Made by a program: the position numbers and the translations under genes
The notes under the pieces: model-generated
What the model saw: the letters and a program-made list of their open reading frames with translations, nothing else
Told to the model about the DNA's origin: nothing
Databases searched by the model: none
NCBI RefSeq assembly: GCF_014235785.1
Contig: NZ_CP060137.1
Span: 124,001-188,000, forward strand
Direction of reading: 5' to 3'
DNA: 64,000 nucleotides
Source of the DNA: Bacillus sp. PAMC26568
GTDB lineage: Bacteria; Bacillota; Bacilli; Bacillales; Bacillaceae
Shown: positions 16,898 through 24,775 of the stretch, piece after piece
Layout: each line of letters opens with the position of its first letter
How positions within the stretch are numbered: position 1 is the first letter of the stretch

Positions 16898-17632
16898 AAT
16901 CGGACAAGAAACATCCATTTTTAGGTGGATCTCTGGAAAATAGATGCGGCCTTGAATTTTGTTTTTTATACATGCCAAAGGGTCCGGTTTTTCTGGCTTA
17001 GCTTCTGGAACTGCCGGTTTTGGCTCTTCTTTTGGTGCAGGGGGAGCTTCTTTTTTCGGTTCTTCTTTAGGAGGAGCTGGTGCTTTTGGTTTTTCTTGAA
17101 CAGGTTTAGTGTCAGCAGGAACTGTGTGTGGATAGTTGTTAGCTGCGGCAATTGCTTCAAAGGATTGGTTTGAGTGCAGTATGATGACAGAGGTGCCTGT
17201 TTTTACTTGATCGAATAAATAGCGGATTTCCTCATTATGCATCCGAACACAGCCAGCGCTTGCATATGTTCCGATGGAATTTGGATTGTTATTTCCATGG
17301 ATGGCATATGTTGTTCCATTTGTTCCTAGAGCATTAAGGCCGAGCCAGCGATCTCCAAGCGGATTTCGTTTATCGCCGCCTGGAATGTTGTCCTTATAAT
17401 AGGGACGATTTTTTATTTTATTAACAATCGGAAATGTCCCTTCCGGAGTAAATGAGTTATCTCTCCCTGTTGCGACATGAAATACTTTGACGAGCTTTCC
17501 GCTGTTAAAAAAAGCGAGCTTATTTGTGCTTTTATTAATAATGATCAGCTGTGAGGTGCCTGCAGCTTTTACCGGGAGCACAAATGATGCAAGCAGAATA
17601 AGCATCGTGAACATCAAAAACCACTTTTTCAT
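16880..17632 (-). CDS. L,D-transpeptidase (YkuD) family secreted protein
   Basis: A 250-residue exported protein: signal peptide about 1-23, YkuD catalytic domain about 27-155 with His112 ('IHGNNNPNSIG') and the 'SAGCVRM' motif carrying nucleophile Cys128 and Arg130, then a Pro/Lys/Glu-rich linker (about 172-217) and a 30-residue tail with two cysteines. Such enzymes make or anchor 3-3 peptidoglycan links at the cell surface. There is no LysM domain; the Pro-rich tail might tether it in the wall. Neighbours give no further clue. Confidence 0.87.
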   Translation of the reverse strand: MKKWFLMFTMLILLASFVLPVKAAGTSQLIIINKSTNKLAFFNSGKLVKVFHVATGRDNSFTPEGTFPIVNKIKNRPYYKDNIPGGDKRNPLGDRWLGLNALGTNGTTYAIHGNNNPNSIGTYASAGCVRMHNEEIRYLFDQVKTGTSVIILHSNQSFEAIAAANNYPHTVPADTKPVQEKPKAPAPPKEEPKKEAPPAPKEEPKPAVPEAKPEKPDPLACIKNKIQGRIYFPEIHLKMDVSCPIKTSEV

Positions 17633-17803
17633 TCTATCTATTCCCCTTTTATCTATAATTACAAAAGAACATTAACAGACAATGAATGCAGATCATGCTA
17701 AATCTTCCTTTCGAGATAGTAAATAACTTTCTTTCAATCCATTAAACGTAACGAAAAGTAAAATTGTTCCAAATGTTAATAATAAATTCCCACAACACAA
17801 AAA

Positions 17804-17834
17804 AGGCGGGTCTCATGTGAAATGAGACCCGCCT
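17804..17834 (-). terminator. Terminator of the 17875-18192 stress gene
   Basis: A perfect 13-bp inverted repeat (AGGCGGGTCTCAT / ATGAGACCCGCCT) with a 5-base loop, followed on the minus strand by a T run. Confidence 0.9.
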
Positions 17835-17874
17835 ATACATCTATATTAGTAGGGGGAAATATAGATTGTACTTA

Positions 17875-18192
17875 TTATTGGTGTGCTACGATAACGACTT
17901 TGCCTTTATCAAGTTCTTCTTCCATATGCGCTGCTTCGTTCTCGGTTAAGCCAAGGGAAACCATTTTTGAACGCAGTTCATCTCCGCGTGAACGGAATAC
18001 ATTTTTCATTGAAGAAAACACGCCTTGTTCTGAAATGCCTACACTTTCCGTATCTGTGCCGGAAGTGAGATGCTTTGAACGGCTCGGGTCATGTGCGAAT
18101 AAATAGATATCGTCTTTCACAAACCCTTCAACTTCAAGGTGATTGATTTTTTCAGTTGCTTGAATCCCATTTTCAACTACAAATGTTTTCAT
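17875..18192 (-). CDS. General stress protein 17M-like (YflT family)
   Basis: A 105-residue soluble protein of the general stress protein 17M/YflT-like family: N-terminal 'MKTFVVENG', a central 'KDDIYLFAHDPSRSKHL', an 'RSRGDELRSKMVSLGLTENEA' segment (first 20 given: RSRGDELRSKMVSLGLTENE) and an acidic end 'DKGKVVIVAHQ'. The biochemical role is unknown, but members are sigma-B general stress proteins. A sigma-B promoter with perfect GGGTAT lies upstream, supporting this. A paralogue is encoded at 21269-21616. Confidence 0.82.
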   Translation of the reverse strand: MKTFVVENGIQATEKINHLEVEGFVKDDIYLFAHDPSRSKHLTSGTDTESVGISEQGVFSSMKNVFRSRGDELRSKMVSLGLTENEAAHMEEELDKGKVVIVAHQ

Positions 18193-18230
18193 ATTAATCT
18201 CTCTCCTTTAATTGTGCTGATAGTAAATAA

Positions 18231-18256
18231 ATACCCAAAGAAATGCAATTAAAAAC
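18231..18256 (-). promoter_or_regulatory. Sigma-B promoter of the stress gene
   Basis: On the minus strand GTTTTT (18251-18256), 14 bases, then a perfect GGGTAT (18231-18236). Consensus is GTTTAA-N12-15-GGGTAT. It is 39 bases before the start codon. Confidence 0.65.
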
Positions 18257-18358
18257 AAACTCTTTAATAAATGAGTCTAAAGTATGAGCCTAGAGAAATT
18301 CTTTCCACTTTGTGCTTTAATAGGCAATAGGAATAATAGAAGAAATGAGGAGATTCAA

Positions 18359-19159
18359 ATGCGTGTTTCTGTTGTTATTGCAACCTATAACCGACTTTTC
18401 ATTTTGGCCGAACTGGTAGAATCACTCGCACGCCAGACACATCAGCCACATGAAATCATTATTGTAAACGATGGCGGAGAGCCGATTGATGTTCTGAAAG
18501 AAGCCTATCCGGAGCTGCCGATTCTGATTGTTGCATTAGAAGAAAATGCAGGCCATGTCCACGCCCGCAATATTGGAATTAAACAGGCAGAGGGCAATGT
18601 GATTATGCTTTGTGATGATGATGATTTTTTAACACCAGAACATATAGAAAGAATGGTGCGGGAATTATCAGATGCCCATTTTGTTTATTCAGACGTCGAG
18701 ATTGTCGACTTTGTTCTTGAAAATAACGTTCGTGTTCCAATAAGCCGAAGATTATTTGCGTATACATTTGATCCCGGGGAGATGAGGCGCTTCTCAACCT
18801 ATGTCCCGTCAGGAAGCTTGTACTTAAAAGAAATTCATGAAGTAATCGGCTATTTTGATCCTGACGTACATAATTACTGGGACTGGGATTTCTTTTTAAG
18901 AGTTTCAGAGAAATTCCAAGTGAAACGTGTCCCAGTGGCAAGCGTCATTTATGCTTTCTCCGAAAAAGGCAATAATCAGTCCTCAGATTTAAATGAAAGA
19001 AGACAATCATTTCTTGAAAAGCTTAGTGAGAAGCACAAACTGGGTGAACTTCCTCAAAAAAATTTCTTCGTACTCTTAGAAGAGCCTGAATTAAAAGCGA
19101 GAGAAGCACTTAGCTTACTAGTTTGGGACGGGGAGCCAATGGCATCAAGATTAATCTAG
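18359..19159 (+). CDS. ywdF: Family 2 glycosyltransferase YwdF
   Basis: A 266-residue GT-A fold glycosyltransferase of family GT2. 'RVSVVIATYNR' opens the nucleotide-sugar domain, 'VNDGG' (36-40) follows, and 'CDDDDF' (85-90) gives the metal-binding DxD. Length and the pdxK...ywdF...ung order match B. subtilis YwdF. It is cytoplasmic with no membrane helix, and donor and acceptor are unknown. ATG 18359 is chosen over an earlier in-frame start because GAGGAG is seven bases upstream. Confidence 0.9.
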   Translation: MRVSVVIATYNRLFILAELVESLARQTHQPHEIIIVNDGGEPIDVLKEAYPELPILIVALEENAGHVHARNIGIKQAEGNVIMLCDDDDFLTPEHIERMVRELSDAHFVYSDVEIVDFVLENNVRVPISRRLFAYTFDPGEMRRFSTYVPSGSLYLKEIHEVIGYFDPDVHNYWDWDFFLRVSEKFQVKRVPVASVIYAFSEKGNNQSSDLNERRQSFLEKLSEKHKLGELPQKNFFVLLEEPELKAREALSLLVWDGEPMASRLI

Positions 19160-19183
19160 CTCCTGCTTTGGCAGGGGTTTTTT
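19160..19183 (+). terminator. Terminator of ywdF
   Basis: CTCCTGC / GCAGGGG (one G-T pair), 4-base loop, then six T. Confidence 0.85.
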
Positions 19184-19212
19184 AAAGAGATAAGTATAAA
19201 ATTTTGCGCATT

Positions 19213-19336
19213 GACAGGCGAGCGGAATCGTCCAACTCCTCGGCCAGAACAAATCCGCAGGAAAAGTCAAACCCGGACTTTTATGCCGGATTCTTTTCTG
19301 TCATGCCTGCGCTAAACGGGCGCTTGCGCTTTTCAT
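19213..19336. repeat. Dispersed intergenic repeat, copy A
   Basis: About 110 bp near-identical to 29541-29656. Shared blocks include 'CCAACTCCTCGGCCAGAACA' and 'GCTAAACGGGCG'. The core folds as nested arms AATCCG/CGGATT and AAAAGT/ACTTTT around AAACCCGG. The right end, GGGCGCTTGCGCTTTTC, is a type of end seen in many Bacillus intergenic repeats. No coding capacity is evident. Confidence 0.82.
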
Positions 19337-19370
19337 ATGTTAAAGCGGAAATAATAAAAATTATTCATTG

Positions 19371-19419
19371 TTGCATCTACTAAAACCTTTGTGATACTAT
19401 ATGTTTAAACATTTAAACA
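19371..19419 (+). promoter_or_regulatory. Promoter with ArsR-type operator of the SDR-ArsR operon
   Basis: TTGCAT (19371-19376), 18 bases, TACTAT (19395-19400), followed immediately by TGTTTAAACATTTAAACA (19402-19419), an inverted repeat with perfect 8-bp arms and a 2-base centre. The operator covers the transcription start region, a usual place for an ArsR/SmtB repressor, and the operon encodes one. Confidence 0.66.
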
Positions 19420-19447
19420 AACGAACTAATAAAGGAGTTTATTATAG

Positions 19448-20224
19448 ATGAAAACCGTTTTAATTACAGGAGCTTCTGATGGAATTGGGAGAGAACTTGC
19501 TTATAAGTATGCAAAAGATGGCTTCCGTTTAGTCTTGGTGGCAAGAAACGAAGAAAAATTAATGAAACTTGCCGGGGAGCTTAAAAATACGACAGCAATC
19601 GTCAAGTCCAAGGATTTGAGTGATATGAAACAAGTCAATGAATTATTTCAGGAATTGCAGCAGGAGAAGATTTCTGTCGATGTATTGATTAACAATGCAG
19701 GCTTTGGATTATATGGTGATTTTAAAAATACGTCTGCAGAAGAAGAACTAAACATGATTGATTTAAACATTAAATCGATTACTTTATTGACTAAACTATT
19801 TTTGCCTGACATGATTATAAAAAAATCAGGCCAGATTTTAAACGTTGCTTCGTCAGCAGCCTTTCAGCCTGGACCATTAATGGCTGTCTATTACGCAACA
19901 AAAGCTTATGTGTTATCATTTAGTGAAGCAATCGAAAATGAACTGAAAGGGACAGGCGTATCCGTATTCGTTTTATGTCCTGGTCCCACTAAAACAAGTT
20001 TCAGCGATCGTGCCAATCTCGAACAATCCAAGCTCTTTCAAAGCGGCGTAATGGATGTCAAAACCGTTGCAGATGCGGCATATACAGGAATGAAAAGAGG
20101 ACAGACACTGATTATCCCAGGTTTTAAAAATAGAATTCTAGCAGCTGCTGTACGATTTATGCCGCGTAAAACGGTAACAGGAATTGTGCGTAAAACGCAG
20201 GGAACGCGCGTAAGAAAGGAGTGA
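19448..20224 (+). CDS. Short-chain dehydrogenase/reductase
   Basis: A 258-residue classical SDR. 'TGASDGIGREL' (7-17) binds NAD(P), 'NNAG' at 82-85, Ser135/136 and the catalytic Tyr148-x-x-x-Lys152 are all present. It most resembles the YdfG/DltE-like SDRs of unknown substrate. AAGGAG lies nine bases before the ATG. The ArsR gene follows after 6 bp, so the pair forms an autoregulated operon. Confidence 0.87.
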   Translation: MKTVLITGASDGIGRELAYKYAKDGFRLVLVARNEEKLMKLAGELKNTTAIVKSKDLSDMKQVNELFQELQQEKISVDVLINNAGFGLYGDFKNTSAEEELNMIDLNIKSITLLTKLFLPDMIIKKSGQILNVASSAAFQPGPLMAVYYATKAYVLSFSEAIENELKGTGVSVFVLCPGPTKTSFSDRANLEQSKLFQSGVMDVKTVADAAYTGMKRGQTLIIPGFKNRILAAAVRFMPRKTVTGIVRKTQGTRVRKE

Positions 20225-20230
20225 AGCAAA

Positions 20231-20533
20231 ATGGGAGAACAAGCCATTGATACGTTTCGTTCATGCATCCCATTATTCCATGCTCTCGGTGACCCCGCGA
20301 GACAGGATATTATTCTTTTGTTAGCCGAAACAGAACGCCTGACGGTCAATGAAATTGCTGATCAGTCCAAGCTTTCAAGACCAGCCATTTCCCATCATCT
20401 GAAAATATTGAAGGATCAGGGGCTTGTCTCAATAGAACAGCAGGGCACAAGACGTTTTTATTCATTAGCACTTGAGGACTCGGTTACCCTATTAAAAAAG
20501 CTAATTACATTAGTAGAAGATACATGCATCTAA
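20231..20533 (+). CDS. ArsR/SmtB-family transcriptional regulator
   Basis: A 100-residue winged-helix repressor: 'LGDPARQDIILLLAE' then the recognition helix 'LSRPAISHHLKILKDQGLV' (about 49-67) and the wing 'QQGTRRFYSL'. The metal-binding ELCVCDL motif of ArsR/CadC is absent, so it probably senses something other than As/Cd, or redox state. It is co-transcribed with the SDR and a palindromic operator lies over the operon promoter. Confidence 0.87.
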   Translation: MGEQAIDTFRSCIPLFHALGDPARQDIILLLAETERLTVNEIADQSKLSRPAISHHLKILKDQGLVSIEQQGTRRFYSLALEDSVTLLKKLITLVEDTCI

Positions 20534-20556
20534 ACGATCAGAAAGGGTGAAATCAT

Positions 20557-21234
20557 ATGAAACAGCTGCTTCATGATGGCTGGTGGAAATGGCTTAAGCC
20601 CGAATTTGAAAAACCGTATTATCAAAGGCTGAGAGATTTTTTGGAGACTGAGTATGAAACACAAACCATTTATCCAGCAGCAAATGACCTGTTTAATGCT
20701 CTTCAATTTACATCTTATCAAGATGTAAAAGTCGTGATTTTAGGTCAAGATCCTTACCACGGACCAAATCAGGCTCATGGATTAAGCTTTTCCGTGCAAG
20801 AAGGAATCAAACAGCCTCCATCTCTCCGTAATATATTTCTGGAGCTGCAGCAGGATCTCGGTTATGATCCTCCTAATCATGGATCGCTTGAAAAGTGGGC
20901 AAAGCAAGGAGTTCTGTTGCTGAATACCGTTTTAACCGTCCGAAATGGACAGGCTGCATCACATAAAGGGCAAGGCTGGGAAAAGTTCACAGATCGTGTT
21001 ATTGAACTTCTCAGCGAGCGGGAAAAGCCTGTTGTTTTTATTTTATGGGGAAAACATGCTGGAGAAAAGAAAGCACTTATTAATACAGCTAAACATATCG
21101 TCATTGAATCACCGCATCCGAGCCCTTTTTCGGCAAGAAAAGGCTTTTTCGGGAGCAAACCCTTTTCAAAAGCTAATAGGGCATTAAAGGAAATGGGACA
21201 AGATGAAATCGATTGGAAAATAGAAAATAGATAA
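20557..21234 (+). CDS. ung: Uracil-DNA glycosylase, family 1
   Basis: A 225-residue UDG that removes uracil from DNA as the first step of base excision repair. The water-activating loop '[16 protein letters not shown]' has Asp65, and '[13 protein letters not shown]' carries His187 and the minor-groove intercalation loop. AAAGGGTG precedes the ATG. It may be co-transcribed with the SDR-ArsR pair (23-bp gap). The ywdF-ung neighbourhood is as in B. subtilis. Confidence 0.97.
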   Translation: MKQLLHDGWWKWLKPEFEKPYYQRLRDFLETEYETQTIYPAANDLFNALQFTSYQDVKVVILGQDPYHGPNQAHGLSFSVQEGIKQPPSLRNIFLELQQDLGYDPPNHGSLEKWAKQGVLLLNTVLTVRNGQAASHKGQGWEKFTDRVIELLSEREKPVVFILWGKHAGEKKALINTAKHIVIESPHPSPFSARKGFFGSKPFSKANRALKEMGQDEIDWKIENR

Positions 21235-21235
21235 A

Positions 21236-21263
21236 AAGAGGAGGTGCATTTGCACCTCCTCTT
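21236..21263 (-). terminator. Terminator between ung and the second YflT-like gene
   Basis: A perfect 13-bp inverted repeat (AAGAGGAGGTGCA / TGCACCTCCTCTT) with a 2-base loop. Five T follow on the minus strand, only two on the plus strand, so it mainly serves 21269-21616 but may also block ung read-through. Confidence 0.85.
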
Positions 21264-21268
21264 GCTGG

Positions 21269-21616
21269 TTATACCCAGTTCGTTACACGTTCATGGTCTG
21301 TGACAATTAACAGTACTTTTCCTTCATCAAGCTTCTCTTCATATAGCTCTGCCTCTGCAGGACTGAAGCCGACTTCTTCTAATTTCGTGCGCAGTTCATC
21401 GCCTTTTTTACTGAAAATATTACCTACCGCGCTTCCAAGACCTAATTCGGAGATGCCAATGATATTTGTATCAGCTTTAGAAGCAACACGATTTGTACGC
21501 TCATCATCATGTGACAGGACATAAATATCGTTTTTATCCACGCCTTTGTTTTTTAAGTCAAGCACATCACTTTTTAAAGCTTCATCATTTGTGTATTCTC
21601 TTACAACTGGTTTCAT
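21269..21616 (-). CDS. General stress protein 17M-like (YflT family), second copy
   Basis: A 115-residue paralogue of the 17875-18192 product: 'DKNDIYVLSHDDERTNRVA', 'FSKKGDELRTKLEEVGFSPA' and 'DEGKVLLIVTDHE' line up with it. ATG 21616 is preferred to an in-frame TTG two codons earlier because of spacing from GGGAGAG. A sigma-B -35 (GTTTAA) is present upstream but no good GGGTAT follows, so sigma-B control is uncertain for this copy. Function unknown. Confidence 0.8.
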   Translation of the reverse strand: MKPVVREYTNDEALKSDVLDLKNKGVDKNDIYVLSHDDERTNRVASKADTNIIGISELGLGSAVGNIFSKKGDELRTKLEEVGFSPAEAELYEEKLDEGKVLLIVTDHERVTNWV

Positions 21617-21753
21617 TTTCAATCACTCTCCCTTTAAGTTTCATAGTGTTTATTTATCACGAATTGGACAGACTTAAACCTCTTTTTTTTCACGCGATGT
21701 TTGGAACAATTGATATAATAGGTTAAAAGTTCAAGAAAAAGGCAGGATAAAAA

Positions 21754-21921
21754 ATGAATCAGCCCATAAATTGCATAAAATGTGCCCATTATTATGTCAC
21801 ATGGGACAGAAATTTTCCAAATGGCTGCAAGGCTTATGGATTTAAATCGGCTGCCAGACCTTCAGTTACAGTACAAAAGGCATCTGGAGAAGCCTGCATG
21901 AAATACAGTGCTAAAAGGTAA
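21754..21921 (+). CDS. Small cysteine-rich protein (55 aa)
   Basis: ATG 21754 to TAA 21919-21921 gives 55 residues: 'MNQPINCIKCAHYYVTWDRN', then 'FPNGCKAYGFKS' and a C-terminal 'GEACMKYSAKR'. Cys7, Cys10, Cys25 and Cys48 could bind a metal as a small zinc ribbon. It looks like a conserved small-protein family I recognise by pattern but cannot name. The ribosome binding site (AAGGCAGGAT) is moderate. It lies between ung and ywdI. Confidence 0.72.
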   Translation: MNQPINCIKCAHYYVTWDRNFPNGCKAYGFKSAARPSVTVQKASGEACMKYSAKR

Positions 21922-21977
21922 TGTTGCATTTTTGGACATGATATAGTAAAAAAGAAAGCAACGAGGAGGAATGATGC

Positions 21978-22259
21978 GTGATGGATATACATATTTCAAA
22001 GCTGCTTGCAAAGATGGAAAAGGAAATTCACCAGGCGATGCACAGCTCAAGTGATTCAGAAGTAAGAGAAAGACTGCTTGTAGTAAAATCCCTTTGTGAC
22101 CTCGTGCTCGATGAGAAGCCGGGAGAAACCTATGATATGAGACAGCCTTCTTCAAATGATTTTGATTCGCTTCAGCTGCAAAAAATGATGGGATCATCTG
22201 CCCTTTCTAAGAAAAAAGAAGAAGATGACGTGAATGGAGATTCTATTTTCGATTTTTGA
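21978..22259 (+). CDS. ywdI: YwdI family protein
   Basis: A 93-residue hydrophilic protein ('DIHISKLLAKMEKEIHQAMH', then a 'VKSLCDLVLDE' helix and an acidic C-terminus) resembling B. subtilis YwdI, which occupies the same place after ung. Two helices at about 5-25 and 30-47 suggest a small helical hairpin. GAGGAGGA lies 7 bases before GTG 21978 and 10 before ATG 21981, so either start is possible. Function unknown. Confidence 0.75.
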   Translation: MMDIHISKLLAKMEKEIHQAMHSSSDSEVRERLLVVKSLCDLVLDEKPGETYDMRQPSSNDFDSLQLQKMMGSSALSKKKEEDDVNGDSIFDF

Positions 22260-22274
22260 TAGGGAGGCTGTCAT

Positions 22275-22499
22275 GTGAATCCAAGTGATTTGGTGAATCT
22301 TGCCGTAATCTCATTTCCTATAGTAATTATCATCCTTGTTTTCATAGGATTATATAAGGTTTTTGTGAAAAAACGCAGTGTAACAACTTATTACACTCCA
22401 TTTGATGAAATAACAGGTCAAGCGCCAGCTGCCTTTCACGAAGAAAAATACGTGAAAGAGGAAGAAGACGGGCAAGGCGATGACAAAAATAAGAAATAA
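22275..22499 (+). CDS. Small single-helix membrane protein (DUF3951-like)
   Basis: A 74-residue protein with one membrane helix (about 8-30), a short basic patch ('KVFVKKR') and the conserved-looking 'TTYYTPFDEITGQ', then a charged tail. Start GTG 22275 follows GGGAGG. It lies 15 bp after ywdI and is likely co-transcribed. The resemblance to the DUF3951 family is from memory of the YTPFDxITGQ pattern. Function unknown. Confidence 0.7.
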   Translation: MNPSDLVNLAVISFPIVIIILVFIGLYKVFVKKRSVTTYYTPFDEITGQAPAAFHEEKYVKEEEDGQGDDKNKK

Positions 22500-22607
22500 A
22501 AACATTTGAACATCTTTTGACGAATGGTCAATCTGCCTTTGCTTTAAGAGAACGATAAGGTAAGATGAAAAGCAGAGGCTGACTTCAAAACTGAGGAGAA
22601 GATGAAC

Positions 22608-22979
22608 GTGAAATTATTTTTAATACTTGCTGCAGCAAATGCCTTTCTAGCCGTTGCATTAGGCGCATTCGGAGCACATGGACTAGAGGGGAAAGTACCT
22701 GAAAAGTACTTGAAAATATGGCAAACAGGTGTCACCTATCAAATGTTTCATGCCGGCGGTTTGTTCGTTATCGCCTTTTTAATCGACAAGCTTCCTCAGA
22801 CAGGACTGCTGACCTGGGCAGGCTGGCTGATGTTTATCGGGATTCTCTTATTTTCCGGAAGCTTATATGTCTTAACCGTTACACAAATCAGTGTGCTGGG
22901 CGCGATTACACCACTCGGAGGCCTTTCCTTTTTAATTGCCTGGGTAATGATGATTATTGCAGTTGTAAAATTCTTATAG
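22608..22979 (+). CDS. ywdK: DUF423 membrane protein YwdK
   Basis: A 123-residue protein with four membrane helices and the DUF423 signatures 'ALGAFGAHGLEGK' and 'LFSGSLYVLTVTQISVLGAI'. The length equals B. subtilis YwdK when GTG 22608 is used; GAGGAG is nine bases before it, whereas the upstream ATG at 22602 is too close. Function unknown. Confidence 0.88.
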   Translation: MKLFLILAAANAFLAVALGAFGAHGLEGKVPEKYLKIWQTGVTYQMFHAGGLFVIAFLIDKLPQTGLLTWAGWLMFIGILLFSGSLYVLTVTQISVLGAITPLGGLSFLIAWVMMIIAVVKFL

Positions 22980-23142
22980 AAGTGAGATGAGTCCTTTTGG
23001 GGCTCTTTTTTCTATTCCTGATATCTTCATAGCTCCTGCTGGTTGATAGGATTAGGCTGATAAAATCAAAATTTAAGTAAATTAGTGTCTGGTGAACTAA
23101 AACATGGTAAAATAGGGAAAAAGAAGCAAGGTGGGAGAGAAC

Positions 23143-23568
23143 GTGAAAAAGGTGCTGTGGATCATAGCCAGCATTATGTTTATTGCTGGTATTGGCGGAG
23201 GATTAAACAATTTATCTCTTATTTTTAAAGCTATGGAAGAGGAAGCAGATCAAATAGGGTTTCAATCAAGTATGATACTTTGGCAATACACGCCGTCCTT
23301 CTCCATTTATGTGACTCTATTAGTGGGAGGCAGTTTTTTATTGGGACTTGCCGCTCTATTGACACAGCACGAAAAGCGCAATTCACTGATGGAGCAATTA
23401 ATCGAAGCGGTAAAAACTAACGAGGTTCAAAAAGCAGAGCCTTTGACAGACTCCCCATCAGATATAGAAACACAAACGCTTGCCCTTTTTCAAACTCGGA
23501 ATGAACGGGAGATAGAAGAGACGAATGATGAACAAGGGGAAAATGAACGCTATTATTGGAAGGGTTAA
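23143..23568 (+). CDS. Hypothetical two-helix membrane protein
   Basis: A 141-residue protein with hydrophobic segments at about 3-20 and 48-72 and a long charged C-terminal domain (about 75-141) rich in Glu/Asn/Gln. The GTG at 23143 follows GGTGGGAGA; an in-frame GTG at 23131 overlaps that site. I do not recognise a family. By topology the tail would be cytoplasmic. It is convergent with gerQ. Confidence 0.7.
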   Translation: MKKVLWIIASIMFIAGIGGGLNNLSLIFKAMEEEADQIGFQSSMILWQYTPSFSIYVTLLVGGSFLLGLAALLTQHEKRNSLMEQLIEAVKTNEVQKAEPLTDSPSDIETQTLALFQTRNEREIEETNDEQGENERYYWKG

Positions 23569-23623
23569 TGCGGAGCATTTCAGCACAAAAAGAGCATACA
23601 TCTTTCATGTATGCCCGGTACGT

Positions 23624-24076
23624 TTATCTAGGAGGATATGAAGTCATATCATACGGATACTGATAAGCAATTTCTTCATCAAACGTAATATAGTCTAAAT
23701 AAACCATTAAAAGCAGGTATCTTTTTCCTGTTTTTTGATCGCTTAAAATAATATGATCTCTTCCTGCGGCTTCGATGACACCTTTAAAGATTTTAGAGTT
23801 CCACTCTTTGCTGGCTTCAAACGTCATATAGACTGTAGCAACTTTCCCGCGATTTAAACGCAGTATATTCTCAATGTACGATTCCTCTATAGGCAGCATA
23901 CCGCCTTGAGCCTGAGTTGGCGTCTGCTGCTGCTGTCCGCCTTGCTGTGCGGTCCCGCCATTTTGCTGCTGTGCAGGATATCCCATGCCATAAGGCTGCT
24001 GAAACTGCTGCTGCCGATAATCATATCCGGCTCCATATGGGTTGAAGCCCGCTCCAAACTGATTGTTTGATTTCAT
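23624..24076 (-). CDS. gerQ: Spore coat/germination protein GerQ
   Basis: A 150-residue protein with an N-terminal region rich in Gly, Gln, Tyr and Pro (about 1-62) and a conserved C-terminal domain ('ESYIENILRLNRGKVATVYM', ending near the stop). GerQ (YwdL) is an inner-coat protein of Bacillus spores, needed for CwlJ-dependent cortex hydrolysis and Ca-DPA germination, and cross-linked by transglutaminase Tgl. ATG 24076 follows AAGGAGG; an in-frame ATG further upstream has no site. Immediately upstream on the same strand lies a decayed cwlJ. Confidence 0.93.
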   Translation of the reverse strand: MKSNNQFGAGFNPYGAGYDYRQQQFQQPYGMGYPAQQQNGGTAQQGGQQQQTPTQAQGGMLPIEESYIENILRLNRGKVATVYMTFEASKEWNSKIFKGVIEAAGRDHIILSDQKTGKRYLLLMVYLDYITFDEEIAYQYPYDMTSYPPR

Positions 24077-24249
24077 GATGAACCTCCTTAAGTACAAATG
24101 ATTTAATAAGGCTCTTTTCTAAAACTTGGCTGCTTTTATTCGTTTTGAGGAGCATTTTTAATTAATTTTAGCAGAAAAGAGCACGAAACCTTACGAACAA
24201 ACTTGAATGAGTCATACTGCGGAAACAACTCTCTTTGTGAGCACAGCCT

Positions 24250-24620
24250 TTAATAAACATCCGGGCAATTTGCACGGTAGGCGAGTAGAAACAACGCGCT
24301 CCTGAACCTTCCTGAATTCGGCTGGTTATACCATGGTCCAGGACAGTCGCCAGATGGTCTAAAAAACCATAGAGATTTCATTGTCAATTTGTCCAGCATC
24401 CTGATAAAAATAGCCCTTTTGTGTTGCTTCAAATCCGCCTGGCTTTTAAAACCATTTTGGTGAGTGATGTAATATCCCTGAAATCGGGACATGCTGCACA
24501 TCCAGTTCACACCAACATTCCCAACCATCAGCATTCCGAGCTTTCCGTCTCCTTTTGCTTCTTCGCGGAGAAGTCTTGCCAGCAGCTGTACTTCTTTTGA
24601 TGTATAGGAATGGCTCCCAT
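24250..24620 (-). pseudogene. cwlJ: Degenerate cwlJ (spore cortex hydrolase) gene
   Basis: Read on the minus strand, the 370 bp keeps CwlJ/SleB-type sequence in scattered frames: 'YTSKEVQLLARLLREEAKGD' and 'GMLMVGNVGVN', then in another frame 'CAACPDFRDITSLTKMV', in a third 'GFEATQKGYFYQ', and again in the first 'SLWFFRPSGDCPGPWYNQP' and 'CPDVY' before TAA 24250-24252. The ATG at 24618-24620 with AGGCAGGTGAT is out of frame with the start of the conserved part. At least four indels are needed to rebuild it. CwlJ cleaves cortex during germination and cwlJ-gerQ is an operon in the B. cereus group, so this is a dead copy of that arrangement. Confidence 0.87.
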
Positions 24621-24732
24621 ATCACCTGCCTTATGAGAAACATCAGAATGGTGATTGGCTGAAAATCAATCATTCTCACTCATTTATACGTATGTTGAAG
24701 AAGAAGAGGTTATGACAGTAATGAGGGATAAA

Positions 24733-24764
24733 AAAAGCTCTTGCCGGCATTGGCAAGAGCTTTT
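24733..24764 (-). terminator. Terminator of hemQ
   Basis: A 13-bp stem (AAAAGCTCTTGCC / GGCAAGAGCTTTT) with a 6-base loop, followed by T residues on the minus strand. Confidence 0.87.
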
Positions 24765-24775
24765 GAGTCATTCAT

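Noticed and set aside
21236..21263. Perfect 13-bp inverted repeat as a transposon end
   Set aside because: Located exactly between two convergent genes with a T run on one side, so it is a terminator; no partner repeat or transposase exists nearby.
24250..24679. Two overlapping minus-strand frames as separate hypothetical genes
   Set aside because: Both are fragments of the decayed cwlJ; conserved cortex-hydrolase sequence is spread over three frames.
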